Positions 1 through 5,954 of a stretch of 6,132 bases of DNA are shown here, one piece after another (the first letter of the stretch is position 1; the number at the start of each line of letters is the position of its first letter). A program made the position numbers and the translations under genes. The notes under the pieces are model-generated. The model was not told the DNA's origin, made no database searches, and saw only the letters and a program-made list of their open reading frames with translations. Location: the NCBI GenBank assembly GCA_002347285.1, contig DDXW01000065.1:1-6132 (forward strand), read 5' to 3'. Origin of the DNA: Rhodocyclaceae bacterium UBA2250. Its GTDB lineage: Bacteria; Pseudomonadota; Gammaproteobacteria; Burkholderiales; Rhodocyclaceae.

Positions 1-89
1 TCCAGAAAAATCGGGGCCGGCGCATTTTGTAATAAATCCACCATGTCGCGCAGCTAGGCTGTCCGCCCCGACTGACCGATATTGACGAC

Positions 90-1487
90 ATGATAGCTTC
101 GACGGACCGGCTGGCACATTCCTTCCGAACGCGATTGAGCGTCATGTCGCTGGTCGGCATGCTGCTCGATCCCGTGCTCGTCGTGCTGGTGCTGGTGACC
201 GCTGCGCTATTTCACCAGGAGCGCATCGATGCCCATTACGTGCTGCTGGCGCTGATCGCCTTCTCGCTCAACTTCCCGGGCGTCGCGCGGCTGCAAAGCA
301 GTCGCGGGGCGATCGTCCGGGACACCTTCGGCACCTGGTTCCTGCAATCGCTCATCCTCGCCTTCTTCGGCTACGCGAGCGGCTATCTGTCCCTCTACCC
401 GATGGAAGTCCTGCTCGCCTGGTTCGCGGCCACCCCGCTGACGCTGTCGCTCGCCCATCTCGCGCTGCGCCATTTCGTGCCTCAGCTACTGTCGCGCCAA
501 AGCCACCAGCGCAGCGCGATCATCGCCGGCATGAGCTCCACCGGGCTGAGCCTGGCCGGCCAGTTGCGCGGCAACCCCTTCCTCGGCATCCGCCTGGCAG
601 GCTTTTTCGACGACCGCTCGCGCCAGCGCCTTGAAACGGCGGGCGCGGATCAGATCCTGCTCGGCGGCATCGGCTCGCTCGCCGCCTTCGTCAAGGAAAA
701 CCGCATCGACCAGATCTACATCACGCTGCCGATGGCCTCGCAGCCGCGCATCCTCGCCCTGCTCGACGACTTGCGCGACACGACCGCTTCCATCTATTTC
801 GTGCCGGACATTTTCGTCACCGACCTGATCCAGGGACGCATGGACCAGGTCGGCGGCATGCCGGTGGTGGCCGTCTGCGAATCGCCCTTCATCGGCGTGA
901 ACGGACTGATCAAGCGCGGCAGCGACATCGTCCTGTCGCTGCTCATCCTCATTCTGATCGCGCCCTTGCTGGCGGCCATCGCCGTCGGCGTGAAACTGTC
1001 GTCGCCGGGGCCGGTGCTGTTCCGCCAGCGGCGCTACGGACTGGACGGCGAGGAGATCGTCGTCTACAAGTTCCGCTCGATGACCGTCTGCGAGGACGGC
1101 CATCACATCGCACAGGCGACCCGCGACGACAGGCGCATCACCCGCTTCGGCGCCTTCCTGCGCCGGACTTCGCTCGACGAACTGCCGCAGTTCGTCAATG
1201 CCCTGCAGGGACGCATGAGCATCGTCGGCCCCCGCCCGCACGCGATCGCTCACAACGAGATCTACCGCAAGCTGATCAAGGGTTACATGGTGCGCCACAA
1301 GGTCAAGCCGGGCATCACCGGCTGGGCGCAGGTCAATGGCTATCGCGGCGAGACCGAGACCGTGGAAAAGATGCAGAAGCGCATCGAATACGACCTCGAA
1401 TACCTGCGCCACTGGTCGCTCGCCCTCGACCTGTGGATCATCGTCAAGACGGTCCTGGTGGTGTTCCGCGACCGCAATGCCTACTGA
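90..1487 (+). CDS. wcaJ: Undecaprenyl-phosphate glucose phosphotransferase (WcaJ-type exopolysaccharide initiator)
   Basis: This 465-residue inner-membrane enzyme should transfer a sugar-1-phosphate, most likely glucose-1-phosphate from UDP-glucose, onto undecaprenyl phosphate, the first step of exopolysaccharide repeat-unit assembly. The N-terminal third has about four hydrophobic segments (roughly residues 18-41, 48-62, 82-100, 106-126). A soluble nucleotide-binding-like region follows (about 141-260), then a further membrane segment (about 279-300). The C-terminal sugar-transferase domain carries SSPGPVLFRQRRYG, KFRSM (327-331), SLDELPQ (361-367), VGPRP (379-383) and PGITGWAQVNG (407-417), all hallmarks of this family, and the length is normal. 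The ATG at 90 is the most upstream start. It lacks a strong ribosome binding site, and the ATG at 144 is an alternative, but that would trim the lead-in to the first membrane segment. Bases 1-89 hold no clear gene or confident promoter. Glucose specificity is inferred from overall resemblance; galactose is possible. Confidence 0.93.
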   Translation: MIASTDRLAHSFRTRLSVMSLVGMLLDPVLVVLVLVTAALFHQERIDAHYVLLALIAFSLNFPGVARLQSSRGAIVRDTFGTWFLQSLILAFFGYASGYLSLYPMEVLLAWFAATPLTLSLAHLALRHFVPQLLSRQSHQRSAIIAGMSSTGLSLAGQLRGNPFLGIRLAGFFDDRSRQRLETAGADQILLGGIGSLAAFVKENRIDQIYITLPMASQPRILALLDDLRDTTASIYFVPDIFVTDLIQGRMDQVGGMPVVAVCESPFIGVNGLIKRGSDIVLSLLILILIAPLLAAIAVGVKLSSPGPVLFRQRRYGLDGEEIVVYKFRSMTVCEDGHHIAQATRDDRRITRFGAFLRRTSLDELPQFVNALQGRMSIVGPRPHAIAHNEIYRKLIKGYMVRHKVKPGITGWAQVNGYRGETETVEKMQKRIEYDLEYLRHWSLALDLWIIVKTVLVVFRDRNAY

Positions 1488-2420
1488 AGCGCCTGCTCCG
1501 GCGCCAGCGTGAAGCCCTGCGCGCCGGCGATGCCCATCTCCGCCAGCAGCTCCAGCGCGCCGGGCGAGTCGAACACCTGCGCCCACACCGGGATCTCGAG
1601 CATGTGCGCGGCTCGCACCAGCGCCTCGACCTGGAAGCGCCGCTCGGCGGCTTCGAGTCCGCGCGACAGGCTGGCGTCGAGCTTGACGTAGCTCGGCAGC
1701 AAACGGCGCAGCGCGGCGATACCGCCCGCATGCGTTCCGAAATGATCGAGCGCGACTGCCGCCCCGCGCTCGCGCAGGGCGATGGCGAACCGCACCGCCG
1801 CATCGGGAAAGGCGACAGCGTCCGTCTCGCGCAGTTCGAACACCAGCGGCACGGCGGCCGGCCAGCCATCGAGTCCGGCGTGCAGCCAGGCCGGCAGTTC
1901 ACCGGCGGCGAAGGTATCGGACGAAAGATTGACGGCGAGCATGCCCGGCGCCACACAGCCCGCATCGACGGCGCTGCGCAACTGCATCAGTACGGCGCGA
2001 TCGACGAAAGCGGCCTTCCTTTCGCGTTGCAGGAGCGGCAGGAAATCGCGTGCGGCAATCTTGCGGCCATCGGGGGCAAGCAGGCGCAGATAGGCTTCCC
2101 GCTGCACCGGCGTGCCCTCGGGCACGGACACCACGTTCTGCAGCGTCAGCACGAACCGTCCTGTGTCGATCGCCTGATCCACCCAGTCCATCAGCGCATG
2201 CGCGCCCATGCCGCCGGCCGCATCCGGTCCGCTGCGGATGCAGACCGCGCCGTGGCCCTGCGCTTGGGCGATCGCCAGCGCCCGGTCGGCCGCCGCCAGC
2301 AGCGCCGACAACTCGACGCCTTCCGCCCCGGCAACCCAGCCGGCCGCGCCGCGCGGCTGATCGACGCCCTGCGTGGCGGCGCGCTGCGCCATTTCCGCCA
2401 GCAGGCGTGCGTCGCTCCCT
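1481..2420 (-). pseudogene. lapD fragment 3: rest of GGDEF and degenerate EAL domain
   Basis: After the second shift the protein resumes with SDARLLAEMAQRAA, completes the GGDEF domain (LLAAADRALAIAQAQGHG) and runs through a whole EAL fold to the TAG at 1481. The catalytic signatures are altered. The EAL position reads REAYLRL, the DDFG loop reads LDHFGTHAGG, and the late VAEGVE motif reads VWAQVFD. NLSSDTF, FELRETD and KLDAS are retained. This fits c-di-GMP binding without hydrolysis, as in LapD. The frame is open up to 2515, but residues upstream of about 2420 do not resemble the family. If made alone, this soluble piece would be detached from the membrane and from LapG. Confidence 0.78.
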
Positions 2421-2778
2421 CGAGTGCCGCCCCATGCTGCTTTGCGACCAGGATCGCGAACGTGACGGCCTGCAGCCGCGCCACCGTCGCGCCGGGAAAG
2501 GCCATGCGCACGCATTCGGCCTGTGCGGCGACGAAATCATCGCCGGCGGCGTACCCGCGATTGCGGTTGAGCGACTCGATGCCGTCGATGGCGACGAGTC
2601 CGAGCCAGCCGTGCGGCGGATCGTTGGCGCAGGCGGCTTCGAGTCCCTGCCGGTTCGGCAGGCCGGTCACGCGATCGACGAGCATGGCGGCGCGGAAGCG
2701 TTCCGCGCGCGCCTCTTCTTCATCGACCCTGCCGTTGATCATGCCGGCCAAGCGGTTGAAGCCGGCGCAGCCAGGCAA
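2415..2778 (-). pseudogene. lapD fragment 2: HAMP remnant and degenerate GGDEF domain
   Basis: This segment reads in a different frame from the pieces on either side. It begins with the end of HAMP (NRLAGMINGRVDEEEARAERFR) and continues into a GGDEF fold: DRVTGLPNR is the conserved DxLTGLxNR entry, and NRGYAAGDDF matches the N..GH..GD stretch. The signature loop reads RLQAVTF in place of RLGGDEF, so diguanylate cyclase activity is not expected; LapD receptors normally lack it. Homology in this frame ends near 2417-2419, where a GGG run precedes the shift. The open frame itself runs on to 2191, but its translation beyond 2415 is out of register and has low-complexity, Arg/Ala/Ser-rich content. 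Confidence 0.75.
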
Positions 2779-3280
2779 GCATCAGCGCCAGGGCCAGCGC
2801 ATAGACGGCGAGCAGCCAGAACAGCGCGCTCAGCATGCTGTTCCAGAGCTGGCGCAAGGCGAACTCGGGATCGCCCTCGACCTCGACGCGGCCCACCTCC
2901 TGCCAGCCGGAACTGACCAGCGATTCGGCCCGCGGCGCTTCGAGCCTTGCCAGCGCGGCAAACCAGCGCGGCACGTCCGTCGCCGGTGCTTCCTGGTCCT
3001 GCGCATCGACGACATGGCCAGGCGCGTCGCGGATCACGATGCGGCGGTAGTAGCCGCGGTCGAGCAACGGCAGCAGTGTCGTTTTCACCAGCGCGACATC
3101 GCCAGCGCGCAAGGCGGCGGAAAGCGACAGCGAGAGCGCGGTTGCGGTCTCGTGCGTATGCGACGCCAGTTGTTCGCGCACGAACATGCGCCCCGAGAAC
3201 CATTGACCGACCGCCACGCCGAACAGCGCCAGGGCAAAAATCAGGGCACCCGCCATGATGAGTTGACGCCTCAGGGTCAT
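2720..3280 (-). pseudogene. lapD fragment 1: membrane helices and periplasmic LapD/MoxY-type domain
   Basis: This 186-residue piece opens with a membrane helix (about residues 7-26, LIMAGALIFALALFGVAVGQ). The periplasmic sensor domain follows, with typical family features: an SHTHETATALSLSLS helix, alternation around DRGYYRRIVIRD, and a W...W pattern before the second membrane helix. The second helix (about 145-170) ends in AWLRRLQPL, which matches the entry into HAMP in LapD proteins. After that the frame yields about ten unrelated residues and a TGA at 2720-2722. On its own it could make a membrane-anchored periplasmic domain able to bind LapG but without c-di-GMP control. Whether that protein is stable is unknown. 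Confidence 0.8.
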
Positions 3281-3301
3281 CCTGGCCTCCAGTCGAGTAG
3301 C

Positions 3302-3830
3302 TTAAAGTTCCTGCTCGGCCTTGATGCGCTGCTGCAGGTCGCGCCAGCGCCGGATCATCGGCACGCCGCCGCGGTTCAGGTCGTCGTCGTTGAAGCTGAA
3401 CACCGGGACGAGATCGGCCCGTTCCGAGGCCAGCCGCATGCGGCCGTCCAGATTGTCGAGAATCAGGGGGTCGGCGCCGGCTGCCGGATAGTAGGCGAGC
3501 ACCATGTGGTTCTCGATGCGCCGTCAGCGCACGCACGTAGATCAGCCGCATCTGCATCGCCGGCACGCCGGCGGCGCGCAGCGCGGCATACTTGGCGATC
3601 GCGTAATCCTCGCAGTCGCCGCCCGCGCTGGCGACGAACTCCGTGGGCGTCGCCCAGTATTCATTCAGCCCCCAGTGTGCGCCGTCGTTCGCGGCGGGAA
3701 TGCCATTGGCCAGTGCATTGATGGCGGCCAGCAGCGCATCCGGTACCGCGGCATCGCGTGCGCCGATCGCCTGCTCGTCGCGCTGCCAGCGCGCCAGGCG
3801 CAGGCGTGACGTCACGGGAGACGATCTCAA
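3302..3830 (-). pseudogene. lapG: LapG-type periplasmic cysteine protease, frameshifted and without signal peptide
   Basis: LapG is a transglutaminase-like Cys-His-Asp protease of the periplasm that cleaves the N-terminal region of large biofilm adhesins unless held by LapD. The first frame (from about 3830) contains WGLNEYWATPTEF, the catalytic-Cys motif GGDCEDYAIAKY and LIYVRALT. The next part lies in another frame: IENHMVLAYY with the catalytic His, PLILDNL with the catalytic Asp, and DLVPVFSFND, to the TAA at 3302. The junction is near 3518-3525. One surplus base, or two missing ones, would restore LTRIENH or LTARIENH. The only upstream starts are a TTG at 3830 or GTG at 3815, neither with a good ribosome binding site, and no hydrophobic signal sequence precedes the domain. 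The corrected product would be about 176 residues, shorter than the usual 200 or more. It sits about 27 bases after dsbC and 21 before lapD. Confidence 0.83.
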
Positions 3831-3857
3831 TGCCGGTTCTGGCCGACTGCCCGAAAC

Positions 3858-4556
3858 TCAGGGACCATCGAGGAGAGTTTCCAGGCTGGCTGCTGGAATC
3901 GCACCTTCCAGGCGCCGGCCGTTCGGCAGAATGATGGCCGGTGTGCCGCTGATGCCAAGTTCCCCGGCAAGCGCGGCGATGGCGTCGATGGGCGAGGCGC
4001 ACATTTTTCCGCTCTCGGGCTTTCTGCCTTCGAGCATATAGGCCTGCCACGCACCGGCCCGATCCTCGGCGCACCAGACGTTTCCGGCAATCCCGACGGC
4101 TTGCGGATGCAGTTCGGGAAGCGGCAGCAGGAAGACGTAGATCGTCAGGTTGTCCATGCCCGCCAGTTCCTTTTCCAGCCGCTGGCAAAACGGGCAGTCG
4201 GGGTCGGAGAAAACGGCGATCCTGCGCTCGCCCTTGCCCTTGACGATGCGGATGGCCTGGTCGAGCGGCAGGCTGTCGAACTTCACCGCCTTGAGCGCCT
4301 CCAGCCGCTGCTGCGTCAGGTTGATCCGGCTGCGCGTTTCGACCAGCGGCCCCATCAGCAAATGATCGCCGGCTTCGTCCGTATAGAGGATATTCCCGTC
4401 GGCATAGACCTCGTAGATGCCGGGAACGGCAGTGGCCGTCACGGACTTGACGGCAACCTTGCCATAGCGTTCCGAAAAGGCTTTGCGGATGGCCGCCTCG
4501 TCGGCGTGCAGGGCGAACGGGAAGACGGCGGCGAGCAGAAAGACGAGTTGTCTCAT
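3858..4556 (-). CDS. dsbC: Periplasmic thiol:disulfide interchange protein DsbC
   Basis: This 232-residue protein is a periplasmic disulfide isomerase/reductase that corrects wrong disulfides in exported proteins and is normally kept reduced by DsbD. A signal peptide (residues 1-18, hydrophobic core LVFLLAAVFPFALHA) is followed by the N-terminal dimerisation domain (about 20-80, with GIYEVYADGNILYTDEAGDHLLMG). The thioredoxin-fold domain carries the active site DPDCPFCQRLE (Cys121, Cys124), a cis-proline loop SGTPA (Pro206), and a second cysteine pair (Cys162, Cys186) like the structural disulfide of E. coli DsbC. Length is normal. The ATG at 4556 has AAGGG seven bases upstream; the frame stays open further upstream, but that extension is a shadow of the protease gene. 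It lies 29 bases downstream of the CPBP gene and about 27 upstream of lapG. Its place in this operon suggests shared expression with exported, cysteine-bearing proteins, which is inference. Confidence 0.95.
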   Translation of the reverse strand: MRQLVFLLAAVFPFALHADEAAIRKAFSERYGKVAVKSVTATAVPGIYEVYADGNILYTDEAGDHLLMGPLVETRSRINLTQQRLEALKAVKFDSLPLDQAIRIVKGKGERRIAVFSDPDCPFCQRLEKELAGMDNLTIYVFLLPLPELHPQAVGIAGNVWCAEDRAGAWQAYMLEGRKPESGKMCASPIDAIAALAGELGISGTPAIILPNGRRLEGAIPAASLETLLDGP

Positions 4557-4585
4557 GCGAATCCCTTGAAAAGTTGGAAGCATCA

Positions 4586-5338
4586 TCACCAGAACCGCCA
4601 GTTGCCTGACTGCAGCACCCACAGGCCGAGCAGCAGGTTCGTCAGCGCGTGCGCGGCGATCGGCGCCCAGAGGCTGTTCGTGCGCATGTAGAGCCAGCCG
4701 TAGGCGAGTCCGGCCACGACACCGGCCAGCCACAGGTCGTGCTCCACGCCGAACACCAGCGAAGACAGCAGCAGCGCGTGCAAGCCCGTCGCCGCGGGAG
4801 ACAGCGCGAGAAAATCCTGGCGGTCGAGCCAGCGCATCACGAACGAACGCCAGAACAGCTCCTCCATCACGGGCACCACGGCGGCCGCGCCGAACAGGCG
4901 CACCGCCGCCAGCGGCCAGATCACCGCCCCGGCGGCATCGCGCGGATCGTAACCCGCCGCCTCGCCAGCGCCGAGTTTCATCCAGGGCTGGTCGAGGCTG
5001 ATCCAGAACAGGAACACCACCACGCCCGCTGCCAGCGTCGCCAGCCACTGGAACACGCCAAGACGCGGCGATCGGTGCAATTCGATGTAGCGCGGCGCGA
5101 ACACGGCGAGCAGCACCGCCACGCAGCCGATCTGCACGGCGTACAGCCAGCGCCGGTCGATGTCTGGCAGCGCAGCGGCGAGCAGCGGCCCCGCCGCCAG
5201 GAAAACGATATAGGCGACGAAGGGCAGGCTGCGCGCCGCCACGCCAGCGCCGAGTTTCGTGCAGCAGGCCACGGCAGGGGGCCGGTTGCGGTTAGCGGTT
5301 CGCCTGATGCTCGATGTGGTAGGCATCCAGTCGTTCAC
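4586..5338 (-). CDS. CPBP-family intramembrane metalloprotease, exosortase-associated type
   Basis: This 250-residue polytopic membrane protein belongs to the CPBP (CaaX protease and bacteriocin-processing) family. All three family motifs are present: EELFWR (E159, E160, R164), FGVEH (F196, H200) and HALTN (H230, N234), which together form the glutamate/histidine active site. Several hydrophobic segments span about residues 38-58, 64-82, 96-114, 136-156, 183-197, 203-217 and 226-242. The C-terminal ending GNWRFW and overall layout resemble the CAAX protease-related proteins found in exosortase/PEP-CTERM genomes, though I cannot confirm that subfamily here. The substrate is unknown. The start is the GTG at 5338, chosen because GGAGGA lies five bases upstream (5344-5349). 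It overlaps the 3' end of the upstream coiled-coil gene by 47 bases, so translational coupling is likely. A shorter start (GTG at 5272) lacks a ribosome binding site. Confidence 0.9.
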   Translation of the reverse strand: MNDWMPTTSSIRRTANRNRPPAVACCTKLGAGVAARSLPFVAYIVFLAAGPLLAAALPDIDRRWLYAVQIGCVAVLLAVFAPRYIELHRSPRLGVFQWLATLAAGVVVFLFWISLDQPWMKLGAGEAAGYDPRDAAGAVIWPLAAVRLFGAAAVVPVMEELFWRSFVMRWLDRQDFLALSPAATGLHALLLSSLVFGVEHDLWLAGVVAGLAYGWLYMRTNSLWAPIAAHALTNLLLGLWVLQSGNWRFW

Positions 5339-5954
5339 GACTGTCCTCCACGAAGTTTTCGATCTCCACCCGCTTCAGGCCGGTGAACGGCTCGCCCTGC
5401 AACGCGGCGTCGAAGCAGCCCTTGGTGCGGTATTTCTCGAGCAGCGCCACGCCCTCGGCATGCATCTTCGCGTTGAGCGCCTCGCACTGCGCGATCGACT
5501 GCTGGCGCTGCGCGGCCAGCGTTTCCTGCTGCTTGCGCTCGCCCTCCTCCTTGCGCAGCCGCTCCGCGGTTTCGGTCAGCCGCTTCTCGGTCTCGCCCAG
5601 CTTGCCGGCGAGCTTGTCCTTTTCGGCGCGCAGGCTTTCCAGGTCCCTGGCGAGCCTGTCGGCGCGGGCACCTTCCGCCTGCGCCTTGCGCTGTGCCGCG
5701 CCGGTCTTGCCTTCGGCCGCCTTCAGCTCGTCCTTGAGGCGACTTTCGATTTCAGTCTTTTCGCGCAGCAGTTGCGCCTTTTCCTGCTCCAGCTTCCGGT
5801 TGGCCTGCTGCAGGCGGCGCGCCTGCTCGCGTGCCGGATCTGGCTTCTCCGCCGCGAATGCGATGGGCATGGCGAGGCTGAGTCCCGTCCCGAGTGTACC
5901 GGCTCGGATTGTTTGGACACGGTTTTGCAACTCAGGCCGCCTTTCGCATGGCAT
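5292..5954 (-). CDS. Secreted coiled-coil protein with 5' end replaced by IS sequence
   Basis: I do not recognise a named family. The native part (from about 5894 down) starts inside a signal peptide (TLGTGLSLAMPIAFA, with likely cleavage before AEKPD). A long charged, heptad-like coiled coil rich in Glu, Lys, Arg, Gln and Ala follows (about residues 38-155 of the open frame). The end is a small conserved-looking C-terminal region with KYRTKGCFDAALQGEPFTGLKRVEIENFVED. Two cysteines (157, 180) remain after processing and are possible substrates for the DsbC encoded two genes on. The original start codon and first codons are missing because an IS3-family element joins at 5894/5895. The frame stays open into the element, and an ATG at 5954 would add MPCERRPELQNRVQTIRAG, giving a 220-residue chimera; an internal ATG at 5870 would leave no usable signal. 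Whether it is expressed is unknown; it could be a pseudogene. Confidence 0.7.
   Translation of the reverse strand: MPCERRPELQNRVQTIRAGTLGTGLSLAMPIAFAAEKPDPAREQARRLQQANRKLEQEKAQLLREKTEIESRLKDELKAAEGKTGAAQRKAQAEGARADRLARDLESLRAEKDKLAGKLGETEKRLTETAERLRKEEGERKQQETLAAQRQQSIAQCEALNAKMHAEGVALLEKYRTKGCFDAALQGEPFTGLKRVEIENFVEDSRERLDAYHIEHQANR
5344..5349 (-). promoter_or_regulatory. Ribosome binding site deciding the GTG start of the CPBP protease
   Basis: On the minus strand GGAGGA lies five bases before the GTG at 5338. It is the only strong Shine-Dalgarno match near any candidate start of the protease gene, and it lies inside the coding sequence of the preceding coiled-coil gene. This supports the overlapping GTG start and coupled translation. 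Confidence 0.65.
5895..5920. repeat. Terminal inverted repeat of the IS3-family element
   Basis: The plus strand from 5895 starts TGTACCGGCTCGGATTG and continues to TTTGGACAC at 5920, the form expected of an IS3-family end (TGT at the tip, about 25 bases, GGACA near its inner edge). It lies between the transposase stop and the interrupted gene. The bases just outside, GAG or CGAG at 5891-5894, would be one copy of the 3-4 base target duplication. The partner repeat is not in the window, so the inner limit is approximate. Confidence 0.7.

Larger units (their letters stand above)
1481..3280 (-). pseudogene. lapD: LapD-type c-di-GMP receptor, broken by two frameshifts
   Basis: LapD proteins are inner-membrane receptors. 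Cytoplasmic c-di-GMP binds their degenerate EAL domain and the periplasmic domain then sequesters the protease LapG, protecting a surface adhesin from cleavage. Here the full domain order can be followed (periplasmic LapD/MoxY-type domain, second membrane helix, HAMP, degenerate GGDEF, degenerate EAL), but not in one frame. The first and last parts share a frame, while about 345 bases in the middle (roughly 2415-2760) lie in another. Read from the start, translation stops at 2720. The ATG at 3280 is preceded by GGAGG at 3286-3290 with a 5-base spacer, which supports the start. It lies 21 bases after lapG, as expected for this conserved gene pair. The stop codon at 1481-1483 overlaps the converging sugar-transferase gene. 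Each piece is described separately. Assembly error is an alternative to true decay. Confidence 0.85.

Noticed and set aside
1..89. AT-rich TTTTGTAATAAAT as a promoter for wcaJ.
   Set aside because: It resembles a -10 region, but I find no matching -35 at suitable spacing, and the upstream context is cut by the window edge.
486..1586. A 366-codon minus-strand frame across the sugar-transferase gene.
   Set aside because: Its composition (Asp, His, Arg, Ala, Val) is that of an antisense shadow, and the plus strand has a complete family-typical protein.
2415..3525. Programmed ribosomal frameshifting as an explanation for the lapG and lapD frame changes.
   Set aside because: I see no A- or U-rich slippery heptamer at the junctions. 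The three sites would need shifts of different sense, and the HAMP and signal-peptide losses would remain unexplained.
1433..3721. A 762-codon open frame on the plus strand opposite lapG and lapD.
   Set aside because: It is the antisense shadow of GC-rich coding sequence: rich in Arg, Gln, His, Ala and Pro with no domain or membrane pattern. The opposite strand carries clear LapG/LapD motifs.
4557..5048. Upstream extension of the dsbC frame by about 164 residues.
   Set aside because: The extension runs out of frame through the CPBP gene and precedes a clear signal peptide and ribosome binding site at the 4556 start.
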